From Ignavibacteriales bacterium (GTDB lineage: Bacteria > Bacteroidota > Ignavibacteria > UBA10030), in assembly GCA_016193365.1 (NCBI GenBank), contig JACPSI010000085.1, forward strand, positions 1-48,570: DNA of 48,570 bases, written 5' to 3'. Below are positions 34,770 to 42,973 of the stretch, piece after piece. Within the stretch, counting starts at the first letter, position 1, and each line of letters opens with the position of its first letter. The position numbers and the translations under genes are program-made. The notes under the pieces are model-generated. The model saw only the letters and a program-made list of their open reading frames with translations, did not search any database and was not told the origin of the DNA.

Positions 34770-35630
34770 ATGGACGTTGTGGAGCAAAAACAGCGAGTCC
34801 GGAAATTCTTTGATTCCTCCGACTTTTGGCAGGGCAAGGTATACAGGGATCCGGCGGACCGGTTCGCTCGGGCAGTTGTTCGCAGAAAACTCTATGCCCT
34901 CGAAATGATCCGGACCCTGCCGATCTACCGGGGGGCTCGAGTGCTCGACGTTGGAAGCGGAAGCGGAGTGTATGCGGCTGAGCTCGTAAAGAACGGATTC
35001 ATGACATTTGCCATGGATATTTCAGAAGCGAGTCTCAAGTGTTCCCGAGATGAAATAGGCCCGGCCAGGAACTATGATCGGGTCAAATTCCTCTGTGCCG
35101 ACGTTGAGAGTCTGCCGGTCAAAAATGAAACGTTTGACCTCGTCCTGTGTATCGGTGTCCTTGGATATTTGCTGAAGTACCAGTCCGCAATTACCGAGCT
35201 GCACAGGGTGCTAAAACCTCGAGGGTATCTGCTTGTGAACGTGGAAAACCTTCTGTCTCTTTCATCGATCGATTATTTTTACAGAAAGCGACTGGGATCG
35301 CTGGTTTCTTCTGGCACAAACGGGGCGCGAGATAATGGGTCATCGACCGCCATGGAGTCTCCATGGGTGCGCGATCACTCCCCGACGGGTTATCGGTATT
35401 ATCTTTATCATCCCTGGAAATTTGAGCGTGACATGCATCAGAAAGGTTTTCGGCTTATTGACGGGATGACGTTCGGTTATCCATTCAGACTCTTGAGAAA
35501 ATGGAAATTCGTCTCGGAGACTACGCTGGACAGAGTGGAGTTGCTCCTGGAAAAAGTGTTTCGGGTGGTCAGGGTCCCCTATTTCTCTTACTCGGGTGAA
35601 ACATACACGGCAGTATTTCAAAAAAATTAG
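34770..35630 (+). CDS. SAM-dependent methyltransferase (paralogue of the 29996 gene)
   Basis: 286 aa from ATG 34770, chosen because GAGGAGGA lies about 10 nt upstream and the start clears the previous gene; ATGs at 34674, 34689 and 34710 are in frame but would overlap it. Motif I VLDVGSGSGVYAAELVK (about 59-75), MDISEASLKCS (acidic end of strand 2), FLCADVESLPV, FDLVLCIGVLGYLL and LKPRGYLLVNVENL follow in class I order. The N-terminal segment VRKFFDSSDFWQGKVYRD resembles that of the other methyltransferase. Substrate unknown; it lies between two ATP-grasp genes, which suggests a small-molecule or lipid-linked sugar target. Confidence 0.85.
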   Translation: MDVVEQKQRVRKFFDSSDFWQGKVYRDPADRFARAVVRRKLYALEMIRTLPIYRGARVLDVGSGSGVYAAELVKNGFMTFAMDISEASLKCSRDEIGPARNYDRVKFLCADVESLPVKNETFDLVLCIGVLGYLLKYQSAITELHRVLKPRGYLLVNVENLLSLSSIDYFYRKRLGSLVSSGTNGARDNGSSTAMESPWVRDHSPTGYRYYLYHPWKFERDMHQKGFRLIDGMTFGYPFRLLRKWKFVSETTLDRVELLLEKVFRVVRVPYFSYSGETYTAVFQKN

Positions 35631-35648
35631 AATGCGCAGGTGAAATGA

Positions 35649-37013
35649 ATGAACAACATCCGGTCAAAAACGTGCAAAGCCATTGTCATCTCAAGCGGAG
35701 GATCTCCCGGCGCCTTCGACATCGTGCGGTGTCTTGGAATGGAAGGGATAAAAACCACAGTGGCATCTTCGCATCCTCATGATATCGCATTCTCATCAAG
35801 ACACTGTGGAGGGAGGATTATTCTCCCGCCATTCCGGCCTGCATTTGATGTGTCCATCTTAAAGATCCTGGAAGTCTATGCCAGTAGATGCGAGGAGCAA
35901 CCGGTTCTGTACTACGCGTCGGATTCGGAACTTTCTTTTGTCGGACGATACCGGGATGAACTCCGGCAATGGTTCAGATTCTTGCTTCCAGAAAATGATG
36001 TGCTGCAGTTTCTATTCAATAAGGTTCGTTTTGCTGAAGATGCTCATCGCTACAATCTACCCGTGCCGTACACAGTGAGGATCCGGAATATAGAAGAACT
36101 ACGGGAACACCTCACCGACAAACTGTTCCCGTGCATTGTGAAACCTGCCTTCAGTCAGGATTGGGTGTGGGAAACGAACGAACAGCGCGAAAAATTTGGA
36201 CCATATAAAACAGCGCTCAGACGGTTCACTACGCCTGATGAGCTGTACGATTTTTGCAAGGACTTGCCGCTGAGGCCTTCGGGCTATCTCGTCCAGTCGT
36301 ACATCGACGGGAGGGATGAGTCAATCGTAAGCTTCCATGGATATTTTAATGAACGCTCCGACTGCGTCGCATGCTTTGTCGGCCGCAAACTTCGAACATA
36401 TCCTGCACACACGGGCGGAAGTACCTACATCCAGACAACATACAATCCGGAGCTGGCTCGCAAAAGCATCGACGTACTCAAACAAATGAAATTCCAGGGA
36501 GTTGTGAAAATCGACTTCAAATGGGACGAGTATCGGGGGGAGTTCAAGATGCTGGAAGTCAACCCGAGATATAACCTTTGGCAGGTACTCGGCGCCTACG
36601 CAGGAGTGAATCTGGCTCATATTGCCTACTGCCACCAGCGCGGAGAAGAGGTCGCATCGCCACGAAGTTACGCAAACAACACACGATTCCTTTACTTCAA
36701 ACAAGATGTTCGGGCATACGTGAATGGTTACCGGAAGCTGAAAGAATGGTCAATGCCGAAGTATCTACTTTCGCTTGTCAAGTGGAATCACTACAGAGTA
36801 TTCGACGTTAAAGACCCAATTCCCTTCATAGTGTCGACTCTTGGTTTCCTCAAACGTGTTGCAACCAGGATTGCTCTGCGGATTTCACCCCCGAAAACAG
36901 TATTGAGGTTCGGACGCAATCATAACGGTATCGACAGGATTCCTGCGATCGAAAATGTCCGGCAGGACTGGACTGGAATAAAAGCACAAAGCAGGGAGAG
37001 GTTGGTGGGTTGA
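35649..37013 (+). CDS. Second ATP-grasp carboxylate-amine ligase-like protein
   Basis: 454 aa, ATG 35649 after an AGGTGA ribosome site. The pre-grasp start AIVISSGGSPGAFDIVRCLGMEG matches the layout of the first ATP-grasp protein. ATP-grasp signatures: FPCIVKPAFSQDWVW (about 157-171), YLVQSYIDGRDESIVSFHGYFNERSDC (split, about 215-240) and FKMLEVNPRYNLWQVLG (about 298-314) with the Glu and Asn that bind magnesium. The phrase GYFDERS/GYFNERS occurs in both paralogues. It probably ligates a different acid-amine pair in the same pathway. Its stop is followed without a gap by the next ATG. Confidence 0.85.
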   Translation: MNNIRSKTCKAIVISSGGSPGAFDIVRCLGMEGIKTTVASSHPHDIAFSSRHCGGRIILPPFRPAFDVSILKILEVYASRCEEQPVLYYASDSELSFVGRYRDELRQWFRFLLPENDVLQFLFNKVRFAEDAHRYNLPVPYTVRIRNIEELREHLTDKLFPCIVKPAFSQDWVWETNEQREKFGPYKTALRRFTTPDELYDFCKDLPLRPSGYLVQSYIDGRDESIVSFHGYFNERSDCVACFVGRKLRTYPAHTGGSTYIQTTYNPELARKSIDVLKQMKFQGVVKIDFKWDEYRGEFKMLEVNPRYNLWQVLGAYAGVNLAHIAYCHQRGEEVASPRSYANNTRFLYFKQDVRAYVNGYRKLKEWSMPKYLLSLVKWNHYRVFDVKDPIPFIVSTLGFLKRVATRIALRISPPKTVLRFGRNHNGIDRIPAIENVRQDWTGIKAQSRERLVG

Positions 37014-38126
37014 ATGGTTGAAATCATTCATGATCGAGAGGCGCTCGCATCCCTTCAGAATGACTGGAATCGGCTCGCCATGCGGTTCCAGTCGCCGCTC
37101 CTCCGACACGAATGGTTTATGTCCTGCGTGTACGCGTTTTCGTACAGACAAAAGCCGGCTGTGTTCATCGTGAGAAATCATGGAGCTGTAGAAGCCATAG
37201 CTCCGCTTGCGACGGTAAGGGGAGTGGGCATGTCGAGCCTGGAAGTGATGGGAGCGTCGGTTCTGGGAGAACCATGCGGATTCCTGTTCAAAGACTGGCG
37301 CAGTTTGGATGAGCTCTTTAGAGCCATCGTTTCGGACGGACGGCCAGTCCACTTGGACCGAATGATGTCAGATTGCCCCGAATTGAAAGTGCTCGATACG
37401 GTTTCTTCAGAGGAGAGAATGTTTGTGCATGATCGAGAGTCGAGGTCCCCCTGGTTGCCGATTGCTGGCGACTGGAAGAGTTACGAAAAATCGATTTCTT
37501 CCAGCCGTCGTTCAAGTCTCCGTCGTGCCTATCGGCGGGCCGCGGAAGCAGGAACTCTGACTTTCGAAATCGTCTCACCCGGAAACGATGAACTCGACCC
37601 CTATTTCGAAGAAGTGGTTTCGGTTGAAGCGGCAGGATGGAAAGAAAAAGTAGGCACGTCCATGAACGCCAATGCGGCGTTGAGGAATTTCTTCTGGTAT
37701 TACGCCCATGCAACTGCCCGTATGGGAATTCTCAGATTAGGTTTTGCCAAAATGAACGGCACGTCGATCGCTGTGCTCATGGGTGTTCAGTATGCTCAAA
37801 AGTTTTGGGTGTTGAAAATTGGATTCGATGAGCAGTGGGCAAAATGCTCCCCCGGAAATCTACTCATGCACGAAACAATTCGATGGTCGTTCGAAAGAGG
37901 GCTGCGGGCATTCGAGTTTCTTGGTAATGAGGAAATCTGGATACACATATGGACCGACCTGAGCCATATCTATCAGTCGCAGTCTGTGTACCCTTTGACT
38001 GTGCGTGGCGTCGTCTCCTTTGGTATCGATTTGCCCAGGATGCTTATGCAAAGAGCAGCATCGGCGCGGAGAAAGATAGCAAAACAATGGCATGGAAAAT
38101 TCTTACAGCCGCTAAGGCAAACGTAA
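37014..38126 (+). CDS. FemAB/BioF2-like N-acyltransferase
   Basis: 370 aa; ATG 37014 directly abuts the TGA of the ATP-grasp gene. The protein has the layout of the Acetyltransf_6/FemAB-like group: LASLQNDWNRLAMRFQSPLLRHEWFMS (N-terminal, in pieces), the basic helix SSSRRSSLRRAYRRA near 162-176, then EEVVSVEAAGWKEKVGTSM near 205 and a second GNAT-fold half with FAKMNGTSIAVLMGVQYAQKFWVLKIGFDEQW near 247-278. These correspond to the two modules of the 1203-aa fusion, making this a third family member in the locus. Family enzymes transfer amino-acyl or acyl groups to amines. It overlaps the next gene by 40 nt. Confidence 0.82.
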   Translation: MVEIIHDREALASLQNDWNRLAMRFQSPLLRHEWFMSCVYAFSYRQKPAVFIVRNHGAVEAIAPLATVRGVGMSSLEVMGASVLGEPCGFLFKDWRSLDELFRAIVSDGRPVHLDRMMSDCPELKVLDTVSSEERMFVHDRESRSPWLPIAGDWKSYEKSISSSRRSSLRRAYRRAAEAGTLTFEIVSPGNDELDPYFEEVVSVEAAGWKEKVGTSMNANAALRNFFWYYAHATARMGILRLGFAKMNGTSIAVLMGVQYAQKFWVLKIGFDEQWAKCSPGNLLMHETIRWSFERGLRAFEFLGNEEIWIHIWTDLSHIYQSQSVYPLTVRGVVSFGIDLPRMLMQRAASARRKIAKQWHGKFLQPLRQT

Positions 38127-39019
38127 TATCCCGGATCGGTAAGAGTCACGTGGTTGGCTCAACTTTTCATGACGCCGTGGTCATCTCCCGTTCGATAGCC
38201 CGGTTTGGATGGTCGTGCACATTCGGGTTGTGGCCGGAAGAATCAGATTCCCCAAAAAATGTGGCGGGCAAATACCTCACAGCTCTACAGGGAATCATTC
38301 GTGAAGGGACTGCTTCCTGTTTATCAGTAAAGCTTTTCCGGCTCGGATACGATTTTGGCCTTCTTAAGGAAGTTCTCGAAGCCGCAAAATTTTCAGGAAA
38401 CAGGATTCAATTTGACGCAATGGACCATGCGTCAACATCCAATACGTTTGCAATGGTCGAAAAGTCGATGGTTGTGCACTCAAATCTTGGTTGTACGTTG
38501 CCGGCACGATGGGCCCGGAGTGAACGGGATGCAGAGTGGGCTGCGGAATTAGGGATCTTTGTGCGGATTGTGAGAGGGCAATGGCCCGATCCGAACGGAA
38601 GCCGCTTTCAGAGACCCGCCATGTTTCTGAAGCTTGTGGAGAAGCTCTGTGGCCGCGTAAAAGGCGTAGCCGTGGCCACGCACGATGAGCAACTGGCTTT
38701 GCGAGCCCTCGAGAGTTTGAAATTGGCAGGAACCCGCTGTGAGCTTGAATTGATGATTGGATTACCGCTGAAAGGCGCAGAGATGGCACGTGAGATCGGG
38801 GTTCCCGTTCGCATCTACATTCCGTACGGCGCTGCATCGCTTCCTTACAGGATTTCTGATCTGATGACGCGGCCTGCTGTCCTTGCATGGGCAACGAGAG
38901 ACCTGACAATGGGGAAAAGAAAAAAAATATACCGCATGTGCGATAAGCGGATAAGGCAATTCCCCTCTATCGCGAAAAGCCATTTCATGAATACTCATAG
39001 CTGGGAATGGAAATGCTGA
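38087..39019 (+). CDS. Proline-dehydrogenase-like flavoprotein, substrate site altered
   Basis: 310 aa from ATG 38087 (40-nt overlap with the gene before; a longer frame upstream is only a shadow of that gene). The TIM-barrel order of monofunctional proline dehydrogenase is visible: VGSTFHDAVVISRSIARFGW, IQFDAMDHASTSN, VRIVRGQWPDP (PRODH RLVKGAY-EP), VAVATHDEQL (ATHD), ELELMIGLPL (EFQMLxG-) and VRIYIPYGAASLPYR (RVYVPYG-W-PY). The helix that normally reads YxxRRLAERP, whose two arginines hold the proline carboxylate, here reads YRISDLMTRP, so the arginine pair is missing. It probably keeps FAD but oxidises something other than free proline. Location in the modification block points to a special substrate. 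Confidence 0.8.
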   Translation: MAWKILTAAKANVISRIGKSHVVGSTFHDAVVISRSIARFGWSCTFGLWPEESDSPKNVAGKYLTALQGIIREGTASCLSVKLFRLGYDFGLLKEVLEAAKFSGNRIQFDAMDHASTSNTFAMVEKSMVVHSNLGCTLPARWARSERDAEWAAELGIFVRIVRGQWPDPNGSRFQRPAMFLKLVEKLCGRVKGVAVATHDEQLALRALESLKLAGTRCELELMIGLPLKGAEMAREIGVPVRIYIPYGAASLPYRISDLMTRPAVLAWATRDLTMGKRKKIYRMCDKRIRQFPSIAKSHFMNTHSWEWKC

Positions 39020-40770
39020 AAAATCGTTCAATTCAACTGTGGTTTGTCATGCTGCTGGGCCTGGCTGTTGTTCCATTGCTGTTGGTGGAGCGACAGGGCC
39101 ACGCGCAAACATTAGTTGCAGTCAACCAGCTCGGTTATCGGCCTCAAGACCCAAAAGTAGCTTTTATTACAGAGCCTCTCAGCGGCTCATTTGAGGTCAT
39201 CGATGTCACAACGAACAAATCAGTATTGAAGGCAAATATTCGGCCCATTGGACTCCATGACGTGAGCAGTGGCGACGTGACGTTCTCCCTGGATTTTTCG
39301 AGACTATCAAAAAAAGGCCGCTTCCAGATTTGGCTTCCCCAGATCTCCGCGTTGTCTCATGAGTTTGAAATTACCGGGACAGCATACAACACGGCCGTCA
39401 CGGAAGCCCTTCAAAGCTTCTATTTCCAGCGTTGCGGCGCGGAGGTAGGCATGGGAACCCCGTGGGAGCATCCTGCATGTCACCTGGAGCCGCCGACCTA
39501 TTTTGCGGAAAGAAATCGAGTGAAAAATGTCAGCGGCGGCTGGCACGACGCGGGCGACTATAACAAATTTGTCCCGACAATGGCGGTGAGCGTTGCCTTT
39601 CTGCTGTACGCCTATGAACTCCGGCCGACAAGTTTTCATGACGGCCAGCTTGCGATACCGGAGCGTTCAAACGGCATTCCCGATATCCTTGATGAAGCGC
39701 GTTGGACTCTGGATTGGCTGTTGAAGATGCAGGACGAAAACGGGGGCGTGTATCACAAGGTCTCGATTGAAAAATGGACGGGGGAACATCTTCCTCATGA
39801 GGAAAAAGACCGCCAGTATATCTATGGTGTAAGCAGTGCGTCCACAGGGGGTTTTGCCGCCGTTACGGCGCTGGCGGCGCGGATTTTTGAGCGATGGGAC
39901 CGTCCGTACGCACAAACGCTGTTGAGAGCCTCTCTACGCGCATGGGCGTTCCTGGAAAAAAACACGGTGATAGTCCCACCGGGCGGCTTCAAAAATCCTC
40001 CGGGTGTGGAAGGCGGAGAGTATGGCGATCATCAGGATGATGACGAACGCATATGGGCGGCGGTCGAACTCCTTCGGACCACGGGAAGTTCGAAATATCA
40101 TTCATATTTCCTCGGAAAATACAAATCATTGGGGGGAGTCCATTATCCGCCAAGCTGGCAACGGACGCAGAACTTTGCCTACTTTTCATATCTCAGGCAG
40201 CCAACTGCTTCCGTCGACCTTTCTGCTAGAGGCTTTATTATAGGTTCAATTATGAGATACTGCGACAACCTTCTCCTGCGGGTCGACCAAAGCGGATACA
40301 AGTTTGTTCTTTTACCCAATGAATTCTATTGGGGTTCCAACAGCGTCGCGATGGGATACGCAGCCGACCTTCTCCAGGCTTTTGAAATTACCGGCCAGCG
40401 TTCGTATCTCAATGCGGCGTTGGATCAATTCCATTATATGCTGGGCAGGAATCCTTTCGACAAAAGTTTTGTCACGGGCGTCGGCATTCAACCGGTGAAA
40501 TATCCTTACCATCAATTTTCGATGGTGGCAACGAAGGGCCGGCCTGTTCCAGGACTCCTTGTGGGTGGAGCGAACCAATCCGGCCGCCTTCGCGGAAAAA
40601 TACTTTCTGAATTTCCGGCCAAATGCTATGAAGACAACGAAAAGAACTACTTCGTCAACGAGGTAGCGATCAATTACACTGCACCCTTCGTGTTTGTAGC
40701 ATCTTATGTTGCAGAGCCGACCCCCCACGTCGGTGCCGGTGTGCGAATGAATCCCGGAATAGAAGAATGA
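39007..40770 (+). CDS. Secreted GH9 endoglucanase-type glycoside hydrolase
   Basis: 587 aa; ATG 39007 or 39013, overlapping the previous gene by 13 nt. A signal peptide (LWFVMLLGLAVVPLLLV then GHAQ, to about 34) leads to an N-terminal Ig-like CelD_N domain (VAVNQLGYRPQDPKVAFI, about 37-124) and a GH9 alpha6/alpha6 barrel. Catalytic landmarks: GGWHDAGDYNKF (Asp181 and Asp184), the MLGRNPFDKSFVTGVG segment with downstream His, and NEVAINYTAPFVF with the general acid Glu near 552. GH9 enzymes cut beta-1,4-glucans by inversion. No cellulose-binding module is present. Sitting in an exopolysaccharide operon next to a GT2 synthase, it more likely trims or releases the operon's own polymer than degrades plant cellulose. 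Confidence 0.92.
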   Translation: MEMLKNRSIQLWFVMLLGLAVVPLLLVERQGHAQTLVAVNQLGYRPQDPKVAFITEPLSGSFEVIDVTTNKSVLKANIRPIGLHDVSSGDVTFSLDFSRLSKKGRFQIWLPQISALSHEFEITGTAYNTAVTEALQSFYFQRCGAEVGMGTPWEHPACHLEPPTYFAERNRVKNVSGGWHDAGDYNKFVPTMAVSVAFLLYAYELRPTSFHDGQLAIPERSNGIPDILDEARWTLDWLLKMQDENGGVYHKVSIEKWTGEHLPHEEKDRQYIYGVSSASTGGFAAVTALAARIFERWDRPYAQTLLRASLRAWAFLEKNTVIVPPGGFKNPPGVEGGEYGDHQDDDERIWAAVELLRTTGSSKYHSYFLGKYKSLGGVHYPPSWQRTQNFAYFSYLRQPTASVDLSARGFIIGSIMRYCDNLLLRVDQSGYKFVLLPNEFYWGSNSVAMGYAADLLQAFEITGQRSYLNAALDQFHYMLGRNPFDKSFVTGVGIQPVKYPYHQFSMVATKGRPVPGLLVGGANQSGRLRGKILSEFPAKCYEDNEKNYFVNEVAINYTAPFVFVASYVAEPTPHVGAGVRMNPGIEE

Positions 40771-42032
40771 ACCTCCTCGTACAGCATGACCCTCTGTCGA
40801 TTATTCTGGTTATGATTGCCGAAGTCCTCCTCGCCGTGGAATTTACCCTGCTGGTGCTTATGGGTTTTTTTCTCACTTACCTGCTTATGCTCAGCTGCCT
40901 GTCGTTCTTCGCAAGACGGAAGAAATCATCGGAGAGGGTTCCGAAGAAGCGCTTTGCCTTTGTTGTACCGGCTCATAACGAAGAAGCTGGAATAGAACGG
41001 ACGTTGAAGAGTCTCTTTGCTGTAGATTATCCGAGGAATCAGTTCGAAGTATTTGTTGTGGCGGATAATTGCAGCGACCGAACCGCGGAAAAGGCGTCTG
41101 TGTACGGGGCACATGTCCTTCAACGCACGGACGATAGTCGAAGAGGAAAAGGATATGCGCTCCGGTGGTGTTTTGACCAGCTGCTGGAGTTCAACCTCAC
41201 ATTGGATGCTTTCGTTGTGGTTGATGCGGACAGCGTTGTGTCTTCCAATTTTTTATCTGTTATGAACGCGTACCTTTGTGACGGTTCAGAAGTAACCCAA
41301 TCGGCGGATTTGGTTGAGCCCACTACGGGGTCGTGGAATTCAGAAGTCAGCCGCATCGCTCTTCTCCTCTACAACTACGTTCGCCCGCTTGGAAGAAAGG
41401 TCATCGGGTGTTCTGCGGGACTTCGCGGGAATGGAATGTGCTTTTCTTCGGATGTTCTCCGGCGCATTCCATGGAACGCGCATTCAATAACGGAAGACCT
41501 GGAATACGGCATGCATCTTTTGCTGAGGGGCGTTTCCGTGAGTTTTGCGCCGGAGGCCAGGGTCTATGCAACAATGCCCCAACATGAACAACATGCAGAG
41601 AGTCAGAGGACAAGATGGGAAGCCGGGAGGTTTCGGGCGATTCGAAGTTACGCCTGGAAACTCCTTTGGTTGGCGATGACGCGGCGCTCCTTTACGGCAC
41701 TCGATGCGTTCATCGAACTGCTCACTCCGGCGTTCGTCAATATGATGGCAATCGCTGCATGTGTGATTTTTGTGAAACTCCTTGCCTCCTTGGGCGGCTT
41801 TGAAGAATTCAGTCAACGTGTCGGGCTCTGGTTGGGTGTCTTTGGCTTGGGAATTGCGTATCTGATCGTCGGACTAAGAGTTGCCCGAGCACGAGGGATG
41901 CTGATGAAGGCTTTACTGTACTTTCCCAGATACATCCTCTGGAAAATGAAACTCTATCTAAAAATGCTATCAACCGGCAGAACAACCGAATGGATTCGCA
42001 CAACAAGAGAAATGCCCGGAGGAGGGCGGTGA
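40767..42032 (+). CDS. Membrane GT2 glycosyltransferase with D,D,D,QxxRW motifs
   Basis: 421 aa; ATG 40767 overlaps the GH9 stop as ATGA. An N-terminal hydrophobic segment (about 13-49) precedes a GT-A domain: FVVPAHNEEAGIERTL (about 64), FEVFVVADNCSD, AFVVVDADSVV (DxD near 152), HSITEDLEYGMHLL (catalytic Asp near 242) and ESQRTRWEAGR (QxxRW near 277). C-terminal helices (about 312-372) follow. This motif set is that of cellulose/hyaluronan-synthase-like processive or membrane-embedded transferases. Together with GH9 it suggests a beta-linked glucan or hexosamine chain, though the locus also has full Wzx/Wzy machinery. Confidence 0.9.
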   Translation: MNLLVQHDPLSIILVMIAEVLLAVEFTLLVLMGFFLTYLLMLSCLSFFARRKKSSERVPKKRFAFVVPAHNEEAGIERTLKSLFAVDYPRNQFEVFVVADNCSDRTAEKASVYGAHVLQRTDDSRRGKGYALRWCFDQLLEFNLTLDAFVVVDADSVVSSNFLSVMNAYLCDGSEVTQSADLVEPTTGSWNSEVSRIALLLYNYVRPLGRKVIGCSAGLRGNGMCFSSDVLRRIPWNAHSITEDLEYGMHLLLRGVSVSFAPEARVYATMPQHEQHAESQRTRWEAGRFRAIRSYAWKLLWLAMTRRSFTALDAFIELLTPAFVNMMAIAACVIFVKLLASLGGFEEFSQRVGLWLGVFGLGIAYLIVGLRVARARGMLMKALLYFPRYILWKMKLYLKMLSTGRTTEWIRTTREMPGGGR

Positions 42033-42035
42033 CCG

Positions 42036-42401
42036 ATGGACTCAATTCTTGTAATTGATGATGATGAAATGGACCTTCAATTGATGAATCTCTTTTTCAG
42101 ACGTGAGGGATACGAGGTTGTGAAAACAGCCGACGGTCCTCAGGGTGTCGACCTCTACAGAAAGCTTCATCCGTCTTTTGTTTTTCTTGACCTGGGGCTT
42201 CCCAGTATGAACGGGCTCGATGTCTTACGGGAGATTCGTGGGATTGATCAGGATGCGAGAGTCATTGTGATCACTGGATATGGATCGGAGAAGTTGTCGA
42301 CCGAGGCCATTCGGCTCGGGGCTCTCGGTTTCGTTGAAAAAACCTGGGACATAGGTTCGATGATGTACGAGATCAAAACTGCGCTGAATGCCTTCAGATG
42401 A
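42036..42401 (+). CDS. Receiver-only response regulator (CheY-like)
   Basis: 121 aa, ATG 42036, 3 nt after the GT2 stop. A complete receiver domain: acidic cluster IDDDEMD (8-10), phospho-acceptor FLDLGLPSMNG (Asp52), VIVITGYGSEK (Thr near 80) and GFVEKTW (Lys near 102). There is no output domain, so it must act by protein contact or phosphotransfer. Being last but one in the polysaccharide operon it may tune polymer synthesis or export after translation, perhaps under the histidine kinase encoded at 42974. Confidence 0.9.
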   Translation: MDSILVIDDDEMDLQLMNLFFRREGYEVVKTADGPQGVDLYRKLHPSFVFLDLGLPSMNGLDVLREIRGIDQDARVIVITGYGSEKLSTEAIRLGALGFVEKTWDIGSMMYEIKTALNAFR

Positions 42402-42502
42402 TTTCGATATGTTCAGATGCGGGTTTTTTATAACATCTGGAGCGCTTCAGGGTGCATGAAATGGTTGAATCCAGAAGAACAGTGCAACCGAAAGGGGAGA
42501 AC

Positions 42503-42691
42503 ATGAAAAAATACATTTACCTCGGTGGTCTCGCTATGGGGGTGCTGGCTGGCATTTTCCTCTTAAAGAGACGAGGAAATCATTCGGGGTCGCCTGCCTC
42601 TGCCTGGGATTTCCAGACCAAAAGAAAGAACTTTGGGCCTTTTCCGCCAGATATTCCGGATGCGCAGTTTGAGAATTTTCTCTTTATTTAA
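42503..42691 (+). CDS. Small single-helix membrane protein
   Basis: 62 aa from ATG 42503, which has an excellent AAAGGGGAG ribosome site 5 nt upstream; the frame extends 17 codons further back without one. One hydrophobic helix (about 5-19, IYLGGLAMGVLAGIFLL) followed by KRRGNH (positive-inside) and a 40-residue polar tail ending PDIPDAQFENFLFI. Not recognised. The strong ribosome site and clean frame argue it is real. It ends the run of plus-strand genes starting at 16205. Confidence 0.6.
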   Translation: MKKYIYLGGLAMGVLAGIFLLKRRGNHSGSPASAWDFQTKRKNFGPFPPDIPDAQFENFLFI

Positions 42692-42822
42692 CCTGACCGG
42701 CCTCTGGGTGTGACAACGCCTTCTGAGGGATGTTGCCTGACTTTTTTCTTTTGTGGTTTGCGTCTTCAGATTTCCTCAACCCAGTCTAATATCCTTCTTG
42801 ATTATCATCTGTTGACTGTTTA

Positions 42823-42838
42823 GTTTCAGTCCTGAAAC
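42823..42838. promoter_or_regulatory. Inverted repeat upstream of the histidine kinase
   Basis: GTTTCAG-TC-CTGAAAC, perfect 7-bp arms with a 2-nt spacer, about 135 nt before the kinase ATG. Operator-like symmetry; no known regulator can be named. Confidence 0.35.
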
Positions 42839-42881
42839 CTTCCCGTCCGCGCAAGCAAAATACTTTGGGCAATAATCACGC

Positions 42882-42895
42882 CCGATTCGAATCGG
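42882..42895. promoter_or_regulatory. 14-bp perfect palindrome upstream of the histidine kinase
   Basis: CCGATTCGAATCGG reads the same on both strands and lies about 80 nt before the kinase ATG. It could bind a dimeric regulator. The exact length and position make chance less likely, but function is inferred. Confidence 0.35.
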
Positions 42896-42973
42896 AGGAT
42901 CAAACTGGAAAGCGTAACTAAACTCGCGCAAGAATTGCTCAATGTGCCGCATAGATTCAACAAGAGCCGGACG

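Larger units (their letters stand above)
42692..42973. other. Intergenic region before the histidine kinase
   Basis: 282 nt with no convincing gene. Near 42713-42754 a weak pairing (CAAC with GTTG) is followed by the T-rich tract CTTTTTTCTTTT, a possible poor terminator for the operon. Two symmetrical sites (42823-42838 and 42882-42895) lie between this and the kinase start. No clear -35/-10 pair could be assigned. Confidence 0.4.
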
